From positions 124,001-188,000 of the forward strand of contig JACERY010000001.1 in assembly GCA_013912105.1 (NCBI GenBank): DNA of 64,000 bases. Reading direction: 5' to 3'. The stretch comes from Acidimicrobiales bacterium. GTDB lineage: Bacteria; Actinomycetota; Acidimicrobiia; Acidimicrobiales; UBA8592. Positions 26,776-34,392 of this stretch are shown piece by piece (position 1 is the first letter of the stretch; every line of letters begins with the position of its first letter). A model generated the notes under the pieces. It saw nothing but the letters and a program-made list of their open reading frames with translations. It was not told the DNA's origin and searched no databases. The translations under genes and the position numbers were made by a program.

Positions 26776-27615
26776 TCACTCTGTGAAAAATCCACCATCA
26801 GGATGAAGAATCTCGCCAGTGAAATAACTAGATTCATCGCTACAAAGGAATAACGCCGCATTCGCTATTTCAATTGGTTCTCCTCTTCGACCTAAAGGAA
26901 TCATTTCATTAAAAGCATCCGTTTCACTTTCATCCATAAGATCAATAATCGCTGTCATATGGGTGCTAATAAAGCCAGGACCGATGCAGTTAACACGTAT
27001 ACCAACTGGCCCAAGCATACGAGCTGCTTTCTTAGTAAGCATCCAAACACCTGCTTTTGAAACGGTATAAGCGACTGGACCTGCATCAGGATGCTTTGCT
27101 GCGATACTCGCAACTGTAACTATTGTCCCTTGCGTCCCACTTTCAAGCATTTTTGCGGCACAAGACTGCATAGCTAAAAGAGTACCTTTCAGATTTACAT
27201 TCAGAACCTTATCAAACGAGACCGGGTCACTTTCAACAAACTCCCAACCTGGTCTCTCTAAATAGTCAACTCGGTTAGTCACAATATTCTTGATATCTGG
27301 TTCAATATCTCCTGAAACATAATTTGCATGACTTATACCCGCAGCAGTTACAAGACAATCAAGACCTCCGAAAGCTTCAATAGCAAGATTCGACATTGCA
27401 TCTATCTCGGCTCCGCTCGTAACATCAACAGAGATTGCTTTAGCGCTTCCTCCAGCGCCATTAATTATTTCAGTAGTTTCTTGAGCTTTATCCTCTTGAA
27501 TATCAGCAACAATAATTGCTGCTCCTTCCTCTGCGAAACGAATAGCTGTTGCTCTACCAATTCCATTTCCTGCCCCTGTAATTACAGCTACTTTCTCATT
27601 TAGTCGACCTGTCAT
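26776..27615 (-). CDS. Short-chain dehydrogenase/reductase with insertion
   Basis: A 279-residue NAD(P)-dependent SDR. The cofactor motif is VITGAGNGIGRA near residue 13. Catalytic residues are the Ser of VASIAAKH and YTVSK (YxxxK). The usual NNAG motif reads TAAG, and an additional segment of about 20 residues (near DIKNIVTNRVDYLERPGWEF) separates it from the following VNLKG strand. PDGGFFTE ends the protein. The substrate is an unknown alcohol or ketone. A good ribosome site, GGGGTGA, precedes ATG 27615. It converges with the acyl-CoA dehydrogenase gene with no gap. Confidence 0.88.
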   Translation of the reverse strand: MTGRLNEKVAVITGAGNGIGRATAIRFAEEGAAIIVADIQEDKAQETTEIINGAGGSAKAISVDVTSGAEIDAMSNLAIEAFGGLDCLVTAAGISHANYVSGDIEPDIKNIVTNRVDYLERPGWEFVESDPVSFDKVLNVNLKGTLLAMQSCAAKMLESGTQGTIVTVASIAAKHPDAGPVAYTVSKAGVWMLTKKAARMLGPVGIRVNCIGPGFISTHMTAIIDLMDESETDAFNEMIPLGRRGEPIEIANAALFLCSDESSYFTGEILHPDGGFFTE

Positions 27616-27682
27616 TTTTCACCCCTATTTGCAATAAGACCATTACACCAAAATTAGAAGCTTGCAACAAAATACTTCCTGT

Positions 27683-27710
27683 TTGCCTTATTGATAGAAA
27701 TTCATATTGT
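27683..27710 (+). promoter_or_regulatory. Candidate promoter for the DUF7064/7065-phosphotransferase-DUF6285 operon
   Basis: TTGCCT at 27683-27688 and TATTGT at 27705-27710 are separated by 16 bases, 41 bases before ATG 27752 in the divergent gap. They resemble sigma-70 hexamers; no operator is evident. Confidence 0.35.
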
Positions 27711-27751
27711 CACGAATGTAAGCCAACAACCATTCGGGCTAACGTCTAACT

Positions 27752-28792
27752 ATGGAAGAAAAGAAAATTATTACGATTCTTGAACCTAACGATGAATTCA
27801 CTCATGAGCCTGACCCCGTTGAAAATTATAACGAGTCAATGTACTTCAACACATTCGACATGAAACAAGAAATAGGCGGATGGTTTCGACTGGGCAATAG
27901 AGTAAATGAAGGTTACGCAGAAATGTCAGTTTGCTTGTACCTCCCCAACGGACAAGTCGGATTTATGTTTGGAAGGCCAAAAATCTCATCAAATCTTGAA
28001 ATGAATGCTGGGGGTTTACAAATTCAAGTGATGAAACCTTTTCATGAACTAAAGCTAAATTACGAAGGGAAAGTTTGCCTCTTAAGCGACCCAAAGCAGA
28101 TGGCTGATCCTAGAACTGCATTTAAAGAAAACCCGATTCTTGATTGTTCTGTAAGTTTGCAATGGGACGGAATGTCACCGATGTTCGGAGGCAAACCCGC
28201 ATATGCCGACGGCAGCGAACTCCTCCAAGACAATGCGATGAGTTTCGCGAAAGCCCATTACGAACAACACGGTAAAATGACCGGCAGCTTTTCGATAGGA
28301 ACGACTGAATATTTAATTGAAGGTTTGGGACTTCGCGATAAATCATGGGGGGCTCGTTATTGGCAATCGATCAATTGGTACCGTTGGCTGCCGATGGTTT
28401 TTTCAGAAGATTTTGCCATGATGCTTTCGGTGATTTCTCGCGATTCCAATAGTACAAGAGTTAAAACTTCAGGAATGGTACTAGAGGGGAATGAATACAA
28501 TTTGATTACCGAATGCCATGTTGAGTCAAATTGGGATTCAAATGGATACCAGACGGGAATGGAGTGCTGGGCAAAAACCGCGAGTGGAAAAGAATATGAG
28601 ATTACTGGCGAAGTAATCTCACTCATACCATTACGAAATCGTCGTGAAACCCCCGAAGGAGAAGTTCTGCAGACACGTATTACTGAAGCTATGACTCGGT
28701 TCACATGCAACGGACAGGTAGGAATGGGCATGAGTGAGTACTTAGACCAGATTAGAAATGGCCAACCAGCAGGAATCGTAATCAATGAGTGA
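27752..28792 (+). CDS. DUF7064/DUF7065-like lipocalin-type protein
   Basis: A 346-residue protein without a confident enzymatic assignment. GLGLRDKSWGARYWQSINWYRWLP resembles the G.G.RDHSWG.R.W motif of DUF7064/7065 proteins, distant relatives of the CrtC/AttH lipocalin-like fold. The sequence is beta-rich throughout and lacks a signal peptide and membrane segments. Its stop overlaps the following phosphotransferase gene by eight bases, and DUF6285 comes next; this three-gene arrangement suggests a shared small-molecule modification role. The exact function is unknown. Confidence 0.65.
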   Translation: MEEKKIITILEPNDEFTHEPDPVENYNESMYFNTFDMKQEIGGWFRLGNRVNEGYAEMSVCLYLPNGQVGFMFGRPKISSNLEMNAGGLQIQVMKPFHELKLNYEGKVCLLSDPKQMADPRTAFKENPILDCSVSLQWDGMSPMFGGKPAYADGSELLQDNAMSFAKAHYEQHGKMTGSFSIGTTEYLIEGLGLRDKSWGARYWQSINWYRWLPMVFSEDFAMMLSVISRDSNSTRVKTSGMVLEGNEYNLITECHVESNWDSNGYQTGMECWAKTASGKEYEITGEVISLIPLRNRRETPEGEVLQTRITEAMTRFTCNGQVGMGMSEYLDQIRNGQPAGIVINE

Positions 28793-29780
28793 GAATGCTC
28801 ATACTCTTGAGAGACAAATAGCTGAACTTCTGCAAACTAAACTTGGAGAAATAGTTGTTATGCGCCTTATTCGTTTATCTGGAGGTGCAAACCGTGAAAC
28901 TTGGAGTTTCGAAGCAATTGAACCGTCCAAGAAAAAACATTCCCTAATCCTTCAAATGGACAGGCCTGGGATGGAGAGATTAGAAGGCACCTGTGCTCGC
29001 GAAGCCCAAATCCTAACTATCGCTGGAGAAAACGGTGTTCCTGTCCCAAAAGTTGTCCTTTCTGGTAATTCTGAAAGCTTTAACGGGCGGAGTTTTAGTA
29101 TTACAGAAAAAATTGAAGGAGAAACTATCGCTAGAAAAATTCTACGCGATAAAACCTGGGACCTAGCAAGAGAAAATTTCATCTCAGACTCAGCTAAAGC
29201 TCTTGCTGCAATCCATCGACTAGAAGAAAGCCATTTCCCAAAAGTTCACCTCGAAACAACGTCTAACCCGCTTAACAGTTTGGAAGCAATTTACGACGCA
29301 CTTGATGACCCACACCCAACATTTGAGTTAGCGTTCCGTTGGCTTAAAAAAAATCGGCCTAAACCAACCGGAATTTCATTTGTCCATGGTGATTACCGAC
29401 TTGGAAATCTTCTCTTTAGCGACAATGGACTTAAAGCAGTGCTCGATTGGGAAATCGCTCATTTCGGTGACCCATGCGAAGATTTAGGTTGGATGTGTGT
29501 GAGAGCATGGAGGTTTGGTGGCGACGGTTCAGTAGCTGGGATATCAGACTACGAAACGCTTTTGGAAAGTTACCGAAGAGAAAGTGGCCGAACAATCTCA
29601 ATTGCAACTCTAAAATGGTGGGAAATCTTCGGAACACTTCGGTGGGGCGTTATTTGTCTGCAAATGGGCGGTGATTTTAGAACTGAACGAACGAGATCAT
29701 TAGAAATAGCTGCGATCGGAAGACGAGTGGCAGAAAACGAATACGATTTACTTATTGCTCTAGAGGAACAAGGGATATGA
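28785..29780 (+). CDS. Phosphotransferase family protein (APH/ACAD10-like)
   Basis: A 331-residue APH-fold phosphotransferase. RLSGGANRETWSFE is the nucleotide-binding loop and LILQMDRPG the following strand. SFVHGDYRLGNLLF is the HGDxxxxN catalytic loop, and AVLDWEIAHFGDPCEDLGWM is the metal-binding DWE/DxxxDL motif. It is closest in layout to the bacterial relatives of the kinase domain of ACAD10/11, which phosphorylates 4-hydroxyacyl-CoAs. It overlaps both neighbours (8 and 4 bases), so it is translationally coupled to a lipocalin-like protein and DUF6285. An acyl-CoA or similar substrate fits the context but is inferred. Confidence 0.85.
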   Translation: MSENAHTLERQIAELLQTKLGEIVVMRLIRLSGGANRETWSFEAIEPSKKKHSLILQMDRPGMERLEGTCAREAQILTIAGENGVPVPKVVLSGNSESFNGRSFSITEKIEGETIARKILRDKTWDLARENFISDSAKALAAIHRLEESHFPKVHLETTSNPLNSLEAIYDALDDPHPTFELAFRWLKKNRPKPTGISFVHGDYRLGNLLFSDNGLKAVLDWEIAHFGDPCEDLGWMCVRAWRFGGDGSVAGISDYETLLESYRRESGRTISIATLKWWEIFGTLRWGVICLQMGGDFRTERTRSLEIAAIGRRVAENEYDLLIALEEQGI

Positions 29781-30178
29781 AAGAACTTGATCTGTCTGAT
29801 TGGGCTCTTCCGCCACGAACGAATCTACCGTATGATTCCCCATCCGCTGAAGAATTAATACTAGCTGTTCAAGAATACCTTACAGAAGAAGTGATACTAG
29901 AAAGTTCGGGTGCGCAAAAGTGGAAACTGCGTATTGCGGTAAATACTTTATCCATAGCTTTGAGAGAACTTTCTGAAAGAGACCATGATGAAGAAACTTA
30001 CGAGCGAATAATGAAAGAACTCAACGTCACAGATGATAAGGACTTATCCCTGAAGATTAAAAGTGGGCAATTTGATGACAAAATGTCAAATCTTCATAAG
30101 AAGCTGGCTGAAATTGTTGAACGAAAACTCAAAGTTTCCAACCCGAGGCATTTCCTATCAGATTCCGACGAAACCTGA
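29777..30178 (+). CDS. DUF6285-like protein
   Basis: A 133-residue helical, acidic protein. PSAEELILAVQEYLTEEV followed by GAQKWKLRIAVNTLSIALREL matches the small DUF6285 family, whose genes regularly follow APH-type phosphotransferase genes. No catalytic motif or membrane segment is seen, so a regulatory or complex-forming partner of the kinase is likely. Its start lies in the ATGA overlap with the phosphotransferase. Confidence 0.7.
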   Translation: MKELDLSDWALPPRTNLPYDSPSAEELILAVQEYLTEEVILESSGAQKWKLRIAVNTLSIALRELSERDHDEETYERIMKELNVTDDKDLSLKIKSGQFDDKMSNLHKKLAEIVERKLKVSNPRHFLSDSDET

Positions 30179-30255
30179 AGGTCATAGCTCTTTGCATGGA
30201 TGGATTCGTGGATGAGGTCTATACAATTATGTTTGGGGAAAGCTAGAAGGCAAAT

Positions 30256-31533
30256 ATGTCAGAAATCGCTGTAATAGGTGCAGGGTATGTGGGATTGACG
30301 ACTGGAACATGTTTATCCAAACTCGGCCATAACGTTACTATCGTGGACATTGAGCATTCACGTATCGAAAGTTTAAGAGAAGGAATTGTACCTTTTGTTG
30401 AACCATCCCTCGAAGAGTTGGTAAGTGCAGGGATCAAGTCCGGAAAATTAAAATTCGTTCATGGGTCAGAGAAAGCCTGCAAAGATGCAGATTTTATTTT
30501 CGTATGTTTACCTACCCCATCTAGCCAAGATGGCAGCACAGATCTCTCAATCTTTGAGTCAGGCATAAATCAAATAGCAGATATTGCGAAACCAGATTCT
30601 ACTCTAATAATCAAATCCACTGTTCCAGTAGGTACTGCTTCGAAACTCAAAGACCAGCTACAAAGGACTGACTTAGCTGTGGTTTCTAACCCTGAGTTCC
30701 TTGCAGAGGGAAGCGCTGTAAAAGATTTTCTAGAACCAAGCCGAATTGTAATTGGTGCATGCCGGATCGAGGATGCTGAGCGCGTTGCAGAATTGTACGA
30801 AAAAATTGAAGCGCCTGTTTTAACTTCTAGTTGGGAATCAGCTGAAATTATCAAACACACAGCTAACGCATTCCTTGCATTAAAACTTACATTCGTAAAT
30901 GAAATTGCTACTTTATGCGAAAAGACCGGTGCAGATATTCATGAGGTCACTTTAGGTATTGGATTAGACCCCCGAATCGGCAGCAATTATTTGAATCCGG
31001 GACCAGGATGGGGGGGTTCATGTTTCCCAAAGGATAGTTCTTCGCTCGCACATATCGCGCGAGAAGTTGGTTTTGATTTTACTCTTTTAGAACACACAAT
31101 CGAACTTAATCAAGAACATCTAAGTCGAACAGCTAAGAAAGTTTCAGAGGCATTATCTGACGATAAACAAACTAGAAAAATCGCTGCTTGGGGGCTTACG
31201 TTCAAAGCTGGTACAGATGACCTTCGTTCATCACCAGCTATAGAGATTTTGAAAAAATTAGCCCAAAGTCAAGATTCGATCTCAGCCTTTGATCCAACTG
31301 TTAAAGGTGAATTAGCTGATGCACCAGAAATACTTGTTGAAGCAGACCCTTACCTTTGCGTAAAAGGAGCTGACGTATTAGTTGTCCTTACAGAGTGGGA
31401 TGAATTCAGAGAATTAGATATGGCTTTAGTTGCTCAGAATATGTACTCGCCAATTCTCGTTGACACTCGTAACCTTTTCAAACGACATGAAATGGAGAAA
31501 CTAGGATTTGTATATCACGGGATGGGAACTTAA
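30256..31533 (+). CDS. UDP-glucose 6-dehydrogenase family protein
   Basis: A 425-residue nucleotide-sugar dehydrogenase. The NAD site is IAVIGAGYVGLTTG at the N-terminus. FLAEGSAVKDFLEP carries the catalytic Glu, and IIKHTANAFLALKLTFVNE the catalytic Lys/Asn helix. Cys256 in GWGGSCFPKD is the thiohemiacetal nucleophile. It oxidises UDP-glucose (or a related UDP/GDP-sugar) to the uronate in two NAD-dependent steps for polysaccharide synthesis. It stands apart from the surrounding acyl-CoA genes, with a non-coding region downstream. Confidence 0.9.
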   Translation: MSEIAVIGAGYVGLTTGTCLSKLGHNVTIVDIEHSRIESLREGIVPFVEPSLEELVSAGIKSGKLKFVHGSEKACKDADFIFVCLPTPSSQDGSTDLSIFESGINQIADIAKPDSTLIIKSTVPVGTASKLKDQLQRTDLAVVSNPEFLAEGSAVKDFLEPSRIVIGACRIEDAERVAELYEKIEAPVLTSSWESAEIIKHTANAFLALKLTFVNEIATLCEKTGADIHEVTLGIGLDPRIGSNYLNPGPGWGGSCFPKDSSSLAHIAREVGFDFTLLEHTIELNQEHLSRTAKKVSEALSDDKQTRKIAAWGLTFKAGTDDLRSSPAIEILKKLAQSQDSISAFDPTVKGELADAPEILVEADPYLCVKGADVLVVLTEWDEFRELDMALVAQNMYSPILVDTRNLFKRHEMEKLGFVYHGMGT

Positions 31534-31821
31534 AAGATCCGGTTAATTATTTACTTAATGCGGAACTGCCCATGAGATTCTTTCATTAAACAACTTTTAT
31601 TACTAAAGCTGCTAGGTGGTATCCCAAACAATAGGGATTTCTCCAGAACAACGAAGGAGATTATGAGACAAGCTAATTAATTCTCATACGATAGCAATAG
31701 CCAATTTAGATTTATATGGTCTAGTCTCAATATTTGTCTAGAAAACAAATTTCTAAAATAAAAGTTATAAATTTGGACTAACCAATATTTCGAATCATTA
31801 ATCACTTTGACGGGGATCTTC
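31534..31821 (+). other. Non-coding leader with small inverted repeats and a strong ribosome site
   Basis: This 288-base gap precedes the acyl-CoA synthetase. I see ATCCC/GGGAT at 31621-31638, and a clear AAGGAG in front of ATG 31663 that opens a five-codon frame ending at 31680. TATGAGA/TCTCATA at 31662-31688 overlaps that minigene, and ATTTGT/ACAAAT flank CTAGAAA further on. No longer gene or RNA gene is recognisable. It may be an attenuating leader; nothing proves this. Confidence 0.35.
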
Positions 31822-33357
31822 ATGCCAAAATTTGCAGAACAACAATCAATGGAAAATCCATCTGCAATTGCATTGACTGACCCTGAGAAGTCTTTAACGT
31901 GGGAACAGGTAAATGAGGTGTTGAATAGAGCAGCGAATCTCCTATTGAATATTGATATCGGCCCTAAACGACGGGTGGCTGTATTCGCTGAGAACGCTTC
32001 CGAAACTGCTCTTGCTCACCTCGGCGCATTATTCGGAGGAAGCTCGTCTGTTCCTGTTAATTTTCATTTAACAGCTGAAGAAACTAGCTATATTTTGCAA
32101 GATTCCGAAAGCCAGATTCTCTTCGTGGATAATCATACGGCAGAGCGAGGAATCCTAGCTGCGCAAGAAGCTGGAATAGATACGATTATCGGCTGGAAAT
32201 GCGAAGATTACGATCAAATAACAAGTTGGGAAGATTGGATTGGAACAGGTTCTCCTGTTTCATCACCTGATGAAGTTACACCACTTCCTAACCTACTTTA
32301 CACATCCGGAACTACGGGCCTACCAAAAGGCACAGAACTCCCGCCAACCATGTTTGCTGGCGGTTCAACAATGACTGAACACATTGAAGGTTTAAGCAAA
32401 AGTGGATTTGCAGAATTTGGGACCCACTTAGTCGTAGGACCGATGTATCACACAGGACCCCTTTCAGGAATGCGTTTACTAACGCTAGGTATCCCATCAG
32501 TTATCTTAGGAAGGTTTGATGCTGAAGCGACATTAGCCGCAATTGATAATCACAAAACTGAATCTGCTGTTATGGTTCCGACGCATTTTGTCCGCATGCT
32601 TGCTTTACCTGATGAAATAAAAGAAAAATACAATGTCTCATCTATGCAATTTGCAGCACACACAGGAGCGAAATGCCCTGTAGATGTTATGCGGTCAATG
32701 ATTGAATGGTGGGGACCTATTTTTCGTGATGCATACGGTGCTAGCGAAGTAGGAACCGTATGCGCTATCACTAGTGAAGAGTGGCTAAAACATCCTGGTT
32801 CTGTTGGTAAAGCGATCCCTCCCTTTAAAGCTTTTGTCCTTGATGAAGAGTTAGAAGAACTTCCCCCAAATTCTGAGGGTCGTCTGTTTTTTCGTGATTC
32901 AACTGGAAGAGGAATCATCTACCCTAACGATGCAGAGAAAACTGCTTCCGCAAATCCTGAACCTGGGCTTTTCACTCTTGGAGAAATTGGCTACGTAGAC
33001 GACGATGGATATGTATTTATAACTGACCGGTTTAGCGACATGGTCGTGTCTGGTGGTGTAAACCTCTACCCAGCCGAAGCAGAACAAATACTAATTGATC
33101 ACCCAGATATTTCAGATGTTGGATGCATAGGTGTTCCACACAGTGATTTGGGAGAAGAGTTGAAAGCACTAATCACTTTACGAGAGCCTAACTTAACACC
33201 CGATCTTGAAGAAATTTCTGCGTGGTTACGAGAAAGGTTAAGCCATTACAAATGCCCTCGATCATATGAAATTGTTTCAACGCTTAACCGAAATACTATG
33301 GGTAAAATAAATAAGAGAAAGCTTCGAGATTCTTATCTAAATGGAGAGTTAGCGTGA
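31822..33357 (+). CDS. Acyl-CoA synthetase (AMP-binding)
   Basis: A 511-residue ANL-superfamily ligase. LYTSGTTGLPKGTELP is the P-loop-like motif, YGASEVGT the middle motif, and TMGKINKR carries the catalytic Lys near the C-terminus. The A8 motif reads TLGEIGYVDDDGY, so the ribose-contacting Asp of TGDIG is Glu. The substrate is an unknown carboxylate. The start is ATG 31822 behind GGGGAT; TTG 31807 is a longer alternative. The crotonase gene follows after 35 bases, suggesting coupled activation and beta-oxidation. Confidence 0.88.
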   Translation: MPKFAEQQSMENPSAIALTDPEKSLTWEQVNEVLNRAANLLLNIDIGPKRRVAVFAENASETALAHLGALFGGSSSVPVNFHLTAEETSYILQDSESQILFVDNHTAERGILAAQEAGIDTIIGWKCEDYDQITSWEDWIGTGSPVSSPDEVTPLPNLLYTSGTTGLPKGTELPPTMFAGGSTMTEHIEGLSKSGFAEFGTHLVVGPMYHTGPLSGMRLLTLGIPSVILGRFDAEATLAAIDNHKTESAVMVPTHFVRMLALPDEIKEKYNVSSMQFAAHTGAKCPVDVMRSMIEWWGPIFRDAYGASEVGTVCAITSEEWLKHPGSVGKAIPPFKAFVLDEELEELPPNSEGRLFFRDSTGRGIIYPNDAEKTASANPEPGLFTLGEIGYVDDDGYVFITDRFSDMVVSGGVNLYPAEAEQILIDHPDISDVGCIGVPHSDLGEELKALITLREPNLTPDLEEISAWLRERLSHYKCPRSYEIVSTLNRNTMGKINKRKLRDSYLNGELA

Positions 33358-33392
33358 AAGCATCTTTTGATTGCTTACATGAGGAGTAAATT

Positions 33393-34214
33393 ATGACTAG
33401 CAAAACAGTGCTTATAGATAAACCAGTTGATCGAATTCTTCGCTTTACCTTAAACCGGCCAGAAAAGCGTAACGCTCTAAATGATGCCGTCAGAGATGAA
33501 CTTTTTGATGGTTTACGGAGCGGCGATCGCGATAAAGACATCTCTGTCATGATTATTCAAGGTTCAGGTAAAGCATTCTCAGCTGGCTATGATCTTTCTG
33601 AGCCAAATCATGCTGTCGAGCGTTCAATAGCAAAAACTGATGGTTGGTGGTCACGACACGTGGTTAATAATTGGTTTGAGATCTGGGATATGTCAACTCC
33701 TGTGATAGCTCAAGTCCACGGGTGGTGCTTAGCTGGGGGAACAGAATTGGCAAACGCTTGTGACCTGATTTATGTCGCGGAAAATGCAAAAATCGGATAC
33801 CCACCAGTTAGGTTGATGTCGCCGCCGGACATGCAATGGCAAACATGGATGATGGGCCTACGGAAAGGTATGGAAGCTTTACTAACAGGTGACCATATGT
33901 CTGGTCTTGAAGCAGTTTCATGTGGAATGGCAAATCGCGCCTTTCCTGAATCAGAACTTGAGTCAGAGGTGCTTTCTATCGCTTCACGGATTGCAAAGAT
34001 ACCCAACGACCTCCTTGCCTTAAACAAACGCTCTGCTCATCGAGCCATGGAAGCATCCGGAATTAGAAATGGAATACGTGCAACAGCTGACATTCAGGCT
34101 CTTGGGTTTCACCAAAACGCTTCAAAAGAATACATGGATAAATTAGGAAAAAGAGATTTGAAGGAAAGCCTTAGCGAACGAGATCATGAATTCGGAGACT
34201 ACCGAGAAGAATAA
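33393..34214 (+). CDS. Enoyl-CoA hydratase/isomerase family protein
   Basis: A 273-residue crotonase. The oxyanion segment is GKAFSAGYDLSEP. HGWCLAGGTELANACDLI keeps the first acidic residue. The second Glu of true hydratases is not at its usual place, since the segment reads KIGYPPVRLMSPP, so the protein is more likely an isomerase, hydrolase or otherwise specialised crotonase. The ribosome site GAGGAG lies before ATG 33393. It probably shares a transcript with the synthetase upstream. Confidence 0.82.
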   Translation: MTSKTVLIDKPVDRILRFTLNRPEKRNALNDAVRDELFDGLRSGDRDKDISVMIIQGSGKAFSAGYDLSEPNHAVERSIAKTDGWWSRHVVNNWFEIWDMSTPVIAQVHGWCLAGGTELANACDLIYVAENAKIGYPPVRLMSPPDMQWQTWMMGLRKGMEALLTGDHMSGLEAVSCGMANRAFPESELESEVLSIASRIAKIPNDLLALNKRSAHRAMEASGIRNGIRATADIQALGFHQNASKEYMDKLGKRDLKESLSERDHEFGDYREE

Positions 34215-34282
34215 ATCCGTGTGTTTTTGTTTCTTACAAAAATGTTACTTTTCCTCAAAAATTTCCTATTTGGCTGTTAATC

Positions 34283-34295
34283 GGTTAATTTAACC
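34283..34295. promoter_or_regulatory. Palindrome upstream of the Liv-type operon
   Basis: GGTTAA-T-TTAACC is a perfect 6-1-6 inverted repeat, 22 bases upstream of the candidate -35 at 34318 and about 100 bases before the binding-protein start. It is a plausible operator for nutrient-responsive control of the transporter. Confidence 0.35.
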
Positions 34296-34317
34296 TTTGG
34301 TTATGAACTAGTGACTC

Positions 34318-34345
34318 TTGTCACACGGTAAGGTTCTAATAACTA
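34318..34345 (+). promoter_or_regulatory. Candidate promoter of the Liv-type transporter operon
   Basis: TTGTCA at 34318-34323 and TAACTA at 34340-34345 are spaced by 16 bases, 48 bases before the binding-protein start. The hexamers are recognisable but not consensus. Confidence 0.35.
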
Positions 34346-34392
34346 ATTTTAACAAACGTTGGAATTTAAAAAAATAAAGAGGGGGAGGACCC

